The notes under the pieces were generated by a model. That model was not told where the DNA came from, did no database searches, and worked only from the letters and a program-made list of their open reading frames with translations. The position numbers were made by a program, and so were the translations under genes. A DNA stretch of 64,000 nt from Pelagicoccus mobilis (lineage in GTDB: Bacteria; Verrucomicrobiota; Verrucomicrobiia; Opitutales; Opitutaceae): positions 60,966-124,965 of the forward strand of contig NZ_JAENIL010000019.1 in NCBI RefSeq assembly GCF_016595505.1, read 5' to 3'. Positions 51,826 to 60,799 of this stretch are shown piece by piece; position 1 is the stretch's first letter, and every line of letters begins with the position of its first letter.

Positions 51826-52851
51826 ATGTTTTCTACCTCTCGCATTGCTCTGATTCTTGTTTTGCCAATTTTTACTTCGGGATTCCTCACTGCGGGTACC
51901 GACGTACCGAGTCGTTACCCGACTATTGGTAAAATAACAAAATACGATGATCGCTTGGATTCTGTTTTGGATACGAGCTCTAAGATCGAAGTGATCGCTT
52001 CGGGCTTTGATTGGACGGAAGGTCCTGCTTGGAATAGGGACGGTGGTTATCTCGTCTTTTCGGATATCCCGAGAAATGTGGTGATGAAGTGGAGCGAGAG
52101 CGAGGGCTTGAGCGAATATCTGAGGCCTTCTGGTTATACGGGAAGGGTCGATTACGGAGGAGAGCCGGGCAGCAATGGATTGTTGTTTGATAATCAAGGG
52201 AGACTCACGCTCTGTGAGCATGGAGATCGTCGAGTGGCGGTCTTAACGCAAGACGGGGGAAAGCGTACATTGGCGGACAACTACAAGGGAATGAGATTTA
52301 ACAGTCCCAACGACCTCTGCTACCACGAGAATGGGAATCTCTACTTTACGGATCCGATCTACGGATTGCCAAAGCGGCAAAACGATCCGCGACGGGAAAT
52401 GGATTTTTGTGGGGTGTATCTACTGCGTCCTTCAGGCGAGGTGGTGTTGCTGACCAAGGAGTTTAGTCGCCCGAATGGAATCGGACTCTCGCCAGATGGG
52501 GAGACTTTGTATGTCGCGCAATCTGACGGGAGGGCCCCGATCTGGAAATCGTTTCCGGTCATGCGGGACGGAACATTGGGCGAGGGGAAAGTCTTTTTCG
52601 ATGCATCTACGTACAAGGGAGACGGAGTTGGTATGCCCGACGGCATGGCGATCGATGTGGAGGGAAACATCTGGGCGACGGGACCGGCGGGTGTTTACGT
52701 ATTCACCCCGCAGGGGGAGTTGCTAGGGCGAATCGAACCTGGAGAACACGCAAGCAACTGCGCTTGGGGCGACGATGGTTCCACTCTCTACATGACCGTC
52801 GACATGTATGTTTGTCGCATCCGTACGAAGGCGAAAGGCCTCGGGTTTTAG
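51826..52851 (+). CDS. Secreted SMP-30/gluconolactonase-like protein
   Basis: A 341-aa six-bladed beta-propeller with a signal peptide (IALILVLPIFTSGFLTAG). FDWTEGPAWNRDGGYLVFSDIPRNVVMKW, EPGSNGLLFDNQGRLTLCEHGDRRV, FNSPNDLCYHENGNLYFTDPIYGL, SRPNGIGLSPDGETLYVAQSD and GMPDGMAIDVEGNIWATGPAGVYVF are the family repeats, including the calcium-site Glu, Asn and Asp. It probably hydrolyses sugar lactones in the periplasm. It is divergent from the LanC-like gene. Confidence 0.9.
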   Translation: MFSTSRIALILVLPIFTSGFLTAGTDVPSRYPTIGKITKYDDRLDSVLDTSSKIEVIASGFDWTEGPAWNRDGGYLVFSDIPRNVVMKWSESEGLSEYLRPSGYTGRVDYGGEPGSNGLLFDNQGRLTLCEHGDRRVAVLTQDGGKRTLADNYKGMRFNSPNDLCYHENGNLYFTDPIYGLPKRQNDPRREMDFCGVYLLRPSGEVVLLTKEFSRPNGIGLSPDGETLYVAQSDGRAPIWKSFPVMRDGTLGEGKVFFDASTYKGDGVGMPDGMAIDVEGNIWATGPAGVYVFTPQGELLGRIEPGEHASNCAWGDDGSTLYMTVDMYVCRIRTKAKGLGF

Positions 52852-52870
52852 GGGCTTCTTGCGTATTGTA

Positions 52871-55702
52871 TTATTCCTCGGGTTCTGACTCTGTTTCGCT
52901 GGGGAGCGGGTCGAGTTTGGCGATGAGCTGGTTGGTATTGTCGAAGTAGAGCTGGGCGGCTCGTTGCGCTTCTTTACCGTCGAAGGATTGGATTCGTTCT
53001 GGGAACTCAAGCATGGTGTCGAGCGGCCGGTCCTGCTTCAGGTATCGTAAAAAGGATGACACCCAGTAGCCGTTTTGCTTCAGGTTCTTTTCGTAGCTGC
53101 GAAGCTGCTGCTGACGGATCTTTTCCAGGTCCTCTTCAAGGGGGCCGTTTGTTTGCAAGGTTTCGATTTCGGCCCGTGTCATGGCTATGAGATCGTCCGC
53201 GTTTTCGGGGGCGCAGGTGAAGGAGAAGCCACTTGAGAACCTTTGTATTGGAAAACGTGAGAGGGAGGCGCTTACCCGGGAGCCGTATACTTTGCTTTCA
53301 TCTTCGCGGAGCTTTTCGCGTAGTCTGATACTTAATACGTCTTTGGCTATGCCAAGAGCCATGGCGTTCTCGGGAGACCATTCGGCAGGGCCGTGGTACA
53401 TCACGCTCACTACGGTTTTCTGTTCTGCGTTTTTGGGGACGACCACGTTTTGTTGCCCAGTTGTTTTGTGGTCTCCAGCAAAGCGCCCGATCTCGCTTCG
53501 CCCACCAGTGGGTAAGGATGCGACATAGCGTTTCAGGTGTTCTTTGAGGATGTCCAATTCAAAGGACCCTACGATCACTAGGTGCAAGTCTCCCAGATCG
53601 GAGAAGCGTTGCTTGTAGAGTTCGAAGGCAAGATGAGGGTCGATCTCGTTCACGACCTCTATCGACAGGGCTCGGTGGCGAGGGTGGTCTCCGTAGAGGG
53701 CTTGGCTTATGGCGTCGGAAAAATGTGCGTTGGGGGATTTAAGCCGGTTTTCGACGGAGGCCAGCAAGCGTTTTTTCATGGAGGCGAATGCTCCCATGTC
53801 CAACCTTGGCTGGGTGAGGTTGAGGTGCATGAGCTGGAAGTAGGTTTCCAAGTCTTTGGGCGAGGAGGAGCCGCGGACGTTTTCGTAGAGGGAGCTCAGG
53901 CCAGTGCCGCTTGAGACGATCTTGCCGGCGAGTTTCTTGCCGAGCTCGATCGAGTCGTAGTCACCCATCCCGCTGCGTGAAACGATGTCGCTGGCGAAGG
54001 TAGCTGATACGAAGTGTTCGTCCGGTATGAGGGAGTGGCCTCCGGGGCTGTATCCATTAATCAGTATCTGATCGTTTTTGAAGTCTGTCGATTTGGCGAT
54101 GACGCGGATGCCGTTTGACAGTTTCAGGTCGTAGGTGTCGATCGACTCGATATAGGTTTCGCTGAGGATCGTGCCTGCTTCCGGCTGTTGGGGGAGGAGA
54201 GGGGCGTCGCTGATCCCGTCGTCGTAGGCGGAAAGGCTGTCTTCCACCTTTAGGGTAAGAGCGGCGAGAATTTGGTCTTCCGTCGGTTTGACGTAGTCCT
54301 CCTTTTCGGGGGCGGTGAAGAGGATGACGCGATTGGTGGTTTGGAGGAGGGCTGCTGCTTTGGCGTTTATTTCGGAGAGCTGCAGGTCCGCAAGGATTTG
54401 GCGGACGAGCTCGAGCTCGTACTCGAGGCCGGGGACGCTTTCTCCGACGAGGAAGTGGCTGATGTACTCGCGAAGGTACCGAGAGGATTGCTGCTTGTCG
54501 CGTTCGGCGTAGGCTTTTTCCAGAGAGCGGAGGATGTTGACTTTCATTCGCTCGAATTCGGTCGGGGCAAATCCGTCGCGGCTCGCTCGCTCGACTTCTT
54601 GCAGCAGGCCTTTGAGTCCGCCTGAGTAGTCGGCATCGATGAGGCCGGCGCTCATTCGATAGTAGCCTTTTTCGCGACCGAGGCTGCCGCGGCCGATGCC
54701 GGCTCCGAGGAAGGGGGGATCTTCTAGTTTAGTTCGCTCGCGTAGGCGGTTGTTGATGAGGGCGAAGTAGAGATTTTCGACGAGGCGTTCGCGATAGACT
54801 CTGACGGTGCCGTACTCGGGGCCATCGGTTTTGAGGAGGACTCCGATACTCGATTGGCTGAGTTCTGGATCGGTTTCGATGGAGAACAGGGTTTCTTCGT
54901 GATCGGCCAATGGGTGGTCGACACGTGCGGGCGCGTGGGACGGGTTCTCTAGATGCGAGAAGTGTTGTTTGATCTTGGCTTCGATTTCATCGGTGGAGAA
55001 GTCGCCGACGGCCACGAGTGACATGAGTTCTGGGCGATACCACTTCCGGTAGAAGTTTTGGAATTGTTCGGGCGTGAGTGACTCGATGATGGGGACCTCG
55101 CCGATGGGGAGTCGGTCGATGTATTTTGAACCATGATACAGGAGAGGGCGTTGCTTTTCTTGCAAGCGCTGGCCGACGCCTTTGCGAGCTCGCCATTCTT
55201 CAATCACGATCCCGCGTTCCTTGTCGATTTCTTCCGGCTCGAAGAGGATGTTGCTGGCCCAGTCTTCTAGTATGAGAAATCCCTTCTCGATCGTCTCAGG
55301 ATCGTCGAGCGGTATCTCTAGTTTGTAGATGGTTTCATTGAAGGAGGTGGAGGCGTTGAGGTGGGAGCCGAAACGCATGCCGACGCCTTCGAGGAAATCT
55401 ATGATTTCGTGTTTCTCGAAGTTTTTGGTGCCGTTGAAGGCCATGTGCTCGATGAAGTGGGCGATGCCTTTTTCGTCGTCCTCTTCTTGAAGGGACCCGA
55501 CGTCGATCACGAGGCGGAGCAGGGCGCGTCCTTCGGGTTTTTTGTTTTCTCGAATGAGGTACCTGAACCCGTTATCCAGTTTTCCGATACGTACGTTTTT
55601 ATCGAGCGGAAGCGGGGCGTCGAGCTCGGCTTCGGTGAATGAGAATAGCGGTGTCGCTACGTAGAGTAGGACGCAGAGGATCGCGGAGATACGTGATGGC
55701 AT
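52871..55702 (-). CDS. M16-family zinc metalloprotease (pitrilysin-like), secreted
   Basis: A 943-aa protein with a signal peptide (ISAILCVLLYVATPLFSFTEA). The inverted zinc motif is H82-F-I-E85-H86 (GIAHFIEHMAFNGTKNFEKHEI); the third ligand lies in the later GIVIEEWRARKG. GMRFGSHLNASTSFNETIYKLEIP and NFYRKWYRPELMSLVAVGDF are typical. A second, inactive M16 half (about 530-943) is present (LSNGIRVIAKSTDFKNDQI), giving the usual clamshell. It degrades peptides in the periplasm, perhaps imported or signal peptides. ATG 55702 is chosen over an in-frame upstream start because the signal begins there. Confidence 0.9.
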   Translation of the reverse strand: MPSRISAILCVLLYVATPLFSFTEAELDAPLPLDKNVRIGKLDNGFRYLIRENKKPEGRALLRLVIDVGSLQEEDDEKGIAHFIEHMAFNGTKNFEKHEIIDFLEGVGMRFGSHLNASTSFNETIYKLEIPLDDPETIEKGFLILEDWASNILFEPEEIDKERGIVIEEWRARKGVGQRLQEKQRPLLYHGSKYIDRLPIGEVPIIESLTPEQFQNFYRKWYRPELMSLVAVGDFSTDEIEAKIKQHFSHLENPSHAPARVDHPLADHEETLFSIETDPELSQSSIGVLLKTDGPEYGTVRVYRERLVENLYFALINNRLRERTKLEDPPFLGAGIGRGSLGREKGYYRMSAGLIDADYSGGLKGLLQEVERASRDGFAPTEFERMKVNILRSLEKAYAERDKQQSSRYLREYISHFLVGESVPGLEYELELVRQILADLQLSEINAKAAALLQTTNRVILFTAPEKEDYVKPTEDQILAALTLKVEDSLSAYDDGISDAPLLPQQPEAGTILSETYIESIDTYDLKLSNGIRVIAKSTDFKNDQILINGYSPGGHSLIPDEHFVSATFASDIVSRSGMGDYDSIELGKKLAGKIVSSGTGLSSLYENVRGSSSPKDLETYFQLMHLNLTQPRLDMGAFASMKKRLLASVENRLKSPNAHFSDAISQALYGDHPRHRALSIEVVNEIDPHLAFELYKQRFSDLGDLHLVIVGSFELDILKEHLKRYVASLPTGGRSEIGRFAGDHKTTGQQNVVVPKNAEQKTVVSVMYHGPAEWSPENAMALGIAKDVLSIRLREKLREDESKVYGSRVSASLSRFPIQRFSSGFSFTCAPENADDLIAMTRAEIETLQTNGPLEEDLEKIRQQQLRSYEKNLKQNGYWVSSFLRYLKQDRPLDTMLEFPERIQSFDGKEAQRAAQLYFDNTNQLIAKLDPLPSETESEPEE

Positions 55703-55820
55703 GCGAAGAGTTGGGTTCGAATGGATTGGGATCGCTAGTGAGACTGTTAAATAGGCTGATTTGTGGTTAGCCAAATAAAAAAAGGTGCATCAGCGCCTTG
55801 CAGTGGAAGAGTACGCAATC

Positions 55821-55890
55821 GTTGGAGCGCCTTTAGGCGGCATCCCTAGACAGCGGAACCCGGTAAGCCCGCTGAAGCGGGTACTCCAAC
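55821..55890. repeat. Nested hairpin element bounded by GTTGGAG/CTCCAAC
   Basis: GTTGGAG (55821-55827) pairs with CTCCAAC (55884-55890) around CGCC-ttta-GGCG and CCCGC-tgaa-GCGGG. It resembles the multi-armed elements near the left end in style (outer stem with small inner hairpins) but not in sequence. Confidence 0.5.
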
Positions 55891-55937
55891 TGTTTCGCCT
55901 CAAACAGCAATCCACTGAGTTTGATTATGAAACCCAA

Positions 55938-55970
55938 AAAAAGACGCCCGTTTGGACGTCTTTGTTTTTT
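55938..55970 (-). terminator. Terminator after HDOD gene (bidirectional)
   Basis: AAAGACG ... CGTCTTT forms a stem with a T-run on both strands (TTTGTTTTTTT on plus; TTTTTTGGG on minus). It lies 28 bp past the HDOD stop codon. Confidence 0.75.
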
Positions 55971-55997
55971 TGCTAGAATTGTGTATCGGTGGAGATA

Positions 55998-56846
55998 CTA
56001 CGCTGCGAGTTCGGTGGAGAGATCGTCGATTCTCGCCTTCACCTTTTTACAGACGAGTCGGACCGTTTTGATGTCGAGTCCTACCTCGTCCAATCGGTTT
56101 TGGGTGATGGTGCAGTAGGTCTTTTCTCCCGGGGCTCCTTTGCCGAGATGGTTCGCAATTGCGGCTGAAAGGGCGAGCAGATGAGCGTGAAGGTTTTTCT
56201 CCGGCGCTTCATCTGGTGTGTATTGGTACCTTAGGGCTTCGATCGCTGCGGCTGGGAAGTGCCATGCTTCGAGCACGATGGCGGCTGCTTCGGGGTTGGT
56301 GACGCCTAGGTTTTCTTCTTCCCACAGGAGGAGGGGCGTTTCGGTCTTAGGGTCGTACTTGGGAGGGGTCATGAACTTCTTCGAGCAGGCGTCGACGATG
56401 GTTTTGCCCATGCTTTTGAGAAGTCCAAGGGTGTAGGCCTCTTGTTCGTCGACTCCGCGAGCGAGGGCTAGTTCTTCCATGGCGAGACCGGTCGCCACGG
56501 AGTTTTCCCAGAAATGCCAGCCGTCGATGCCGTAGGTGGCGTTCCGTCGGGCGAAAGTGTTGGAGGCGGCTGCCATGCCGACGACTTTGAAAAGCTCAGA
56601 AAATCCGATGCGTGAGATGGCTTCCTCGAGGGAGTCGACGGGATCGCCAACTGTGTAGGCCATGCTGTTGGAGATTTTCAGGACTTTGGCGGTGAGGGAG
56701 GTGTCGGTTTTGACGAGTTCGACTATATCGGCTGTGCCGGTGTCGCGCTCTTTGAGCAATTTGGTGAGTTTGCCGAAGATTTGCGGCGAAGGTGGTAGTT
56801 TTTGGGCAGCTGCTTTGAGTTCGAGCTGAGTGATGTTGTAGGCCAT
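55998..56846 (-). CDS. HDOD-domain protein
   Basis: A 282-aa helical protein. LPPSPQIFGKLTKLLKERDTGTADIVELVKTDTSLTAKVLKISNSMAY (17-64) and LEEAISRIGFSELFKVVGMAAA are the signature of HDOD, a degenerate HD-phosphohydrolase fold without the catalytic residues. ENSVATGLAMEELA and AYTLGLLKSMGKTIVDA continue it. Proteins of this family act in stress or second-messenger signalling and cell-cycle control. It is monocistronic with a terminator. Confidence 0.9.
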   Translation of the reverse strand: MAYNITQLELKAAAQKLPPSPQIFGKLTKLLKERDTGTADIVELVKTDTSLTAKVLKISNSMAYTVGDPVDSLEEAISRIGFSELFKVVGMAAASNTFARRNATYGIDGWHFWENSVATGLAMEELALARGVDEQEAYTLGLLKSMGKTIVDACSKKFMTPPKYDPKTETPLLLWEEENLGVTNPEAAAIVLEAWHFPAAAIEALRYQYTPDEAPEKNLHAHLLALSAAIANHLGKGAPGEKTYCTITQNRLDEVGLDIKTVRLVCKKVKARIDDLSTELAA

Positions 56847-57007
56847 GTTATCAGAGACGATTCAGTGTGGTGGTTTCTGAAAATCGGCCGGCTCGAATAG
56901 GGCTGTAGAGGCCCGGTGAGGAATAGGGTTTAAAAGAACTAAAGGGGGTGGATCCTTAGGGCGGATATGGGGCTGCCGGCGGGGGGAATTGCCCTGCAAG
57001 GAGCTCT

Positions 57008-58477
57008 CTATTTTGGGAATCTTATTGGTCCCGGTTGGTTGATTTGGGTGGCGTTGTTGGATTGGCCTGGGAACTCTGCGTGAGGATTGCGTGGACCTTT
57101 TTTGTCTGGTTTGGGGAAGACGATCTTTCCGTCTTCAATGAAGGGCGGTGGGCTGCGGTGCGGCGTTGGATTGGTGGGAATGCTGTCGCCGGTTTGGGTG
57201 GACCAGTCGGAAATGAGCTGGCGCGCCTTGGTAAGGGCTTGGGCGTGCTCGGGATTGCTGGCGAGGTTGGTGAACTGGTGCGGTTCGTCGGTCACGCGAT
57301 AGAGCTCTTCTTCTGGGCAGGGGTTGGCGAATACCTGTTGTTGGAACGTGTTGGTTTTCCCTTTGGCGTGAGCTTCCCAGAGGTCTTTGCCTGAGGGTGG
57401 GCTAAAGGCTTCGGAGCAGAGGTTGGGCTGATCTGGGTAGTTGTTTTTTATGTACAGGTAGTCGCCGAAGCGGACCATGCGTTCGTGGTTTTTGTAGACG
57501 TGCCAGTTGTGCTCGGAGAAGACCATGTCGCGGGTGCGGGCTTGTGGATCTCGCAAGATGGGGAGAAAGCTCTGGCCTTGGATGGTTTCGGGCTTTTCGA
57601 GTCCGGCGAGCTCGAGAAGCGTGGCGCTCAAGTCGATCGAGCTGACCAAGCTGTTCGTTGTTGACGCGTTTCTGATAAGTTCGGGGTACGAAACGACCCA
57701 GGGCGTTTTGATTCCGCTATCGTAGAGGCGGGATTTGCAGCGAGGGAAGGGGCGGCCGTTGTCGGCAGCGACGACGATGACTGTGTTTTCGAAGACGTCC
57801 TGCTCTTTGAGTTTGGCAACGACTAGACCGATGAAGTGGTCGAAGCGGCTGACTTCGTGGTAGTAGTCGGCGAGATCTTGGCGGGTGGTCTCAGAGTCGA
57901 TCAGGAAGGGAGGCACTACGACTTCCTCGAGCGCGTACTCGGGGGCGTGCTCGCTTTTTTGCCATACGCGATGGGCGTCGCTGGAGGCGAACCAGAAGAA
58001 GAAGGGGCGGTCGCTCGGGCGGTCGTTTACGATTTGAACCCAGTCGTCCTCTTTTCCGGGGCCGCCGCCTTGGGTGATGAGATCGAAGGCTCGATCCTTG
58101 TTGCCAAACATGTGGTTTTTTCCCGAGAGAGCGGTGTAGTAGCCAGCTTGTCGGAGGAGTTCGGGAAAGCGTGTCTGGGAGTCGGGGAGCTTGGAGTGGA
58201 GCTCGGGGGCGCCGGTGTTGTGGGGGTAGCGGCCGGTGATGATGCTGCAGCGGCTAGGGCTGCAACTGCTGGTGGTGAGGTAGGCGTTGTCGAAGCGCAT
58301 GCCGTTCGCGGCGAGGGCGTCGACGTTGGGAGTCTGGATGCTCGGGTGTCCGTAGCAGCCGAAGTCTTCTTGGGAGACGTCGTCGGCGATGAAGAAGATG
58401 AAGTTGGGAGCGTTTTCGGCAGGCGCCGCGAAAAGCGGGATTTGCAGAGTGAGGAGTGCAAGGAGGAAGGGGTGCAT
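57008..58477 (-). CDS. Secreted sulfatase (S1 family)
   Basis: A 489-aa protein with a short signal peptide (MHPFLLALLTLQIPLFAAP). NFIFFIADDVSQEDFGCYG (25-43) has the metal Asp pair, and C72-S-P-S-R76 in SSCSPSRCSIITGRYP is the classical formylglycine motif. GKNHMFGNKDRAFD, FFFWFASSDAHRVW and VIVVAADNGRPFPRCKSRLYDSG complete the active site. The C-terminus is Pro-rich. It follows the TonB receptor gene by 61 bp on the same strand, suggesting a receptor-sulfatase pair for a sulfated glycan. Confidence 0.9.
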   Translation of the reverse strand: MHPFLLALLTLQIPLFAAPAENAPNFIFFIADDVSQEDFGCYGHPSIQTPNVDALAANGMRFDNAYLTTSSCSPSRCSIITGRYPHNTGAPELHSKLPDSQTRFPELLRQAGYYTALSGKNHMFGNKDRAFDLITQGGGPGKEDDWVQIVNDRPSDRPFFFWFASSDAHRVWQKSEHAPEYALEEVVVPPFLIDSETTRQDLADYYHEVSRFDHFIGLVVAKLKEQDVFENTVIVVAADNGRPFPRCKSRLYDSGIKTPWVVSYPELIRNASTTNSLVSSIDLSATLLELAGLEKPETIQGQSFLPILRDPQARTRDMVFSEHNWHVYKNHERMVRFGDYLYIKNNYPDQPNLCSEAFSPPSGKDLWEAHAKGKTNTFQQQVFANPCPEEELYRVTDEPHQFTNLASNPEHAQALTKARQLISDWSTQTGDSIPTNPTPHRSPPPFIEDGKIVFPKPDKKGPRNPHAEFPGQSNNATQINQPGPIRFPK

Positions 58478-58503
58478 GTTGAAGGGGGAAAGTTGCTTGA
58501 GGT

Positions 58504-58529
58504 GGCCGCTGGGGACAGCGGCCGCTACC
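58504..58529. repeat. REP-like palindrome, GCTACC family
   Basis: GGCCGCT-ggggac-AGCGGCC followed by GCTACC, between the TonB receptor and sulfatase genes. In a shared transcript it could act as a partial terminator or protect the upstream mRNA. Confidence 0.62.
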
Positions 58530-58538
58530 TTGGGTGCC

Positions 58539-60623
58539 TTACTGTCTCCAGGTGTAGGTGAGGAGGAGTTCGCGGGGTTCGTCGATGGTGATGAGTCCGT
58601 TGGAGGCGAGGCCGCTGCGGTTCTCTTCGTCTAGGGCGTTGGTGAGGGTGAGGGAAATGCGTGATGTATCGTCTAGCTGGTAGTGGGCGGCGAGGGTGAG
58701 GTCGGAGGTGGCGCCGAGGCGTCGCGTGTTGGCCAAGTTCTCCCAGCTACGATCATACCAGCGGTAGTTGGCGGCGAATTGCAGTTGTTCGTTTGCTGAA
58801 TAATTCAAGCCTGCCACTGCCTTCCAGGGGGCGGAGTGGGGAAAGGAGTTGCCTTCCAGTTCGGCGAGTTCGTCGGAGTCGATCTCGGTCTCCGAGTAGA
58901 TCGCAGTGAGCGAGGCGAAGAGGGATTGTGTGAGTTCGTGGGTCGCGTGTATCTCGATGCCGGATACGGTGGACTCGTCTAAGTTGACGCGGGAGCTGCC
59001 TGATCCGCCTTCCGGGATGAAGCCGAAACGTGGATCGAACCCGGACTCGGTGGTGATGAGCGCGTTGGCGATCATCTCTTCGGCTTCGTAGTAGAAGGCG
59101 GAGATTCGGAAGGAGCTGGAGAGGTCGGTTGACGATATTTTTTGAGTGGCGAGGGAGAGTTCGATGCCTTGGTGGCGTTCTTTGGCGAGCAGAGGGTTGG
59201 CTTCGGTGATGTCGTTGCGAACGCGGAAGGGACGGTAGAGTTCGTTGAGCGTGGGGGCTCGATAGCCGGAGAAGAGGATGAAGTTGCTGTTCGTCGTATC
59301 TGTGAATTCGTGACGCCAGTTTAGGTTGCCGCTGAGGATGTCCGAGTCTTCATCTGGGTAGCGATCGTCGCGAATGACGGTGTCGGTTTCGGTGTTGGTT
59401 TCGATACGACGCCCGTCGACGCGTTTGACGTTTTCGAGTCGAGCAGTGGCGGCGAGGGTATCTTCTGGGGAGAGTTCCCACTCGGCCACGGCGAAGAGAC
59501 CGTAAAACTCTTGTTCGCCTCCGGCATGTCGGTCGCGGGTGAATCCAGCTCCTAGATTGCGGTAGCGCTCATTAACAGAGCCTTTGATATGGCGGAAGTC
59601 TGCTCCTCCGGAGAAGCGTACGGCTTGTTTTCCGTCCTGGCGATAGACGATGGAGCCGCCGATTGATTCGGCTGGCATGTCGTACTGGTCGAGGGCGGGG
59701 CGTTCGGAGCTCCGATCTTGGGCGACGGAGGCGAAGACGTTTTGGAAATCGCGATCTTGGTAGAAGAGGCTGAAGTTGAGGTGCGCGTCGTGAGCTTCGA
59801 GATCGCGTTGGGCGAGGTAGTTGAGGTCGATCGCTTCGGTGCTGTTCCGTGAGACGGGGGTGCCGTTGCCTCGTTTTTCGTCGAGAGCTCGCAGGCTGAG
59901 TTGGGAGTTCCAGAGATCTCCGTTGCGCCAGGAGAGTCGGGTGTTGAATGCGGTGGCCTCGGAATTGGCTCTCTCGTCGATGGGGCCGCGTTGGGAAGGG
60001 TGCAGCGTGTAGAAACCGTCTGATTGAAAGTGGCGTAGTCCGAAGTCGAATACCGCTGAATCGGAAAGGGCGTGAGCGGAGTTGAGTCTGAGGTCGATGC
60101 GATCGGAGCTTCCGTAGCTGGCCTGCAGGAAGCGAGCTCCAGGGGATGGTGGGAGCGCGACGAGGGAGATGATGCCGCCGGATGCCATATTGCCCCAAGT
60201 TTCTCCGATGCCGCTTGGGTAGAGGGTAATGGCTTCGAGTTGGGCGCTGTCGTAGCGATGCCAGTAGACCCAGCCTCCGAACGGATCGTTTTGCGGAACG
60301 CCGTCGAGAAGGACGAGCGAGCGAGCGCTGGCGTTGGAACCGAAGTTTCGTAGTCGAACGCCTTGGGTGGCGGGATGAGCGGAGGTCGGGTGGGTGCGGC
60401 GATAGCTGGCGAAGCCGGGATAGGCGTGAAGGACGTCGGAAACGTCGCGAAAATGGGCCGACTCGACCTCTTGTAATTCGAAGGAGGATACGCTCGCTAG
60501 ATTTTCGGTACCGTTGGTCAGGATACGATTGGCGTTCGCGACAATTGGGTCGAGCTCGACGGTCTGGGCGCTAAGCAGCGAAGCGGAAAGAGTAAGGGTG
60601 GAAATTGCGATTTGATGACGCAT
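58539..60623 (-). CDS. TonB-dependent outer-membrane receptor
   Basis: A 694-aa receptor with a signal peptide (IAISTLTLSASLLSA). The plug domain has DVSDVLHAYPGFASYRR, VRLRNFGSNASARSLVLLDGVPQNDPFGGWVYW and NMASGGIISL. The barrel follows with many alternating aromatic strands and ends with LLLTYTWRQ. The TonB box would lie in VELDPIVAN near the N-terminus. The ligand is unknown: glycan fragments are suggested by the sulfatase next to it, but siderophore or corrinoid uptake cannot be excluded. No B12 riboswitch was seen upstream. ATG 60623 is used; a longer frame to 60749 lacks a signal. Confidence 0.88.
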   Translation of the reverse strand: MRHQIAISTLTLSASLLSAQTVELDPIVANANRILTNGTENLASVSSFELQEVESAHFRDVSDVLHAYPGFASYRRTHPTSAHPATQGVRLRNFGSNASARSLVLLDGVPQNDPFGGWVYWHRYDSAQLEAITLYPSGIGETWGNMASGGIISLVALPPSPGARFLQASYGSSDRIDLRLNSAHALSDSAVFDFGLRHFQSDGFYTLHPSQRGPIDERANSEATAFNTRLSWRNGDLWNSQLSLRALDEKRGNGTPVSRNSTEAIDLNYLAQRDLEAHDAHLNFSLFYQDRDFQNVFASVAQDRSSERPALDQYDMPAESIGGSIVYRQDGKQAVRFSGGADFRHIKGSVNERYRNLGAGFTRDRHAGGEQEFYGLFAVAEWELSPEDTLAATARLENVKRVDGRRIETNTETDTVIRDDRYPDEDSDILSGNLNWRHEFTDTTNSNFILFSGYRAPTLNELYRPFRVRNDITEANPLLAKERHQGIELSLATQKISSTDLSSSFRISAFYYEAEEMIANALITTESGFDPRFGFIPEGGSGSSRVNLDESTVSGIEIHATHELTQSLFASLTAIYSETEIDSDELAELEGNSFPHSAPWKAVAGLNYSANEQLQFAANYRWYDRSWENLANTRRLGATSDLTLAAHYQLDDTSRISLTLTNALDEENRSGLASNGLITIDEPRELLLTYTWRQ

Positions 60624-60799
60624 GATAAGTTCAAAAAGCTTGAAATGGCCCGAGCGAAAAGGTCGAGCCCGCACTACGCTAAACGTTTCAAGATGGAGTC
60701 GGAGCGAGGGGCGCTCCTGGCTTTGGTGGAGATTGCAAGAGCTTTTCAATGGCGGGTCGGCGCCCCCCCTACAGGGTGGGACGACTGCGCACTGCGCCT

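Noticed and set aside
60624..60799. Possible B12 riboswitch upstream of the TonB receptor
   Set aside because: The gap is only 176 bp and no B12-box-like segment was found; only a short palindromic GC-rich stretch.
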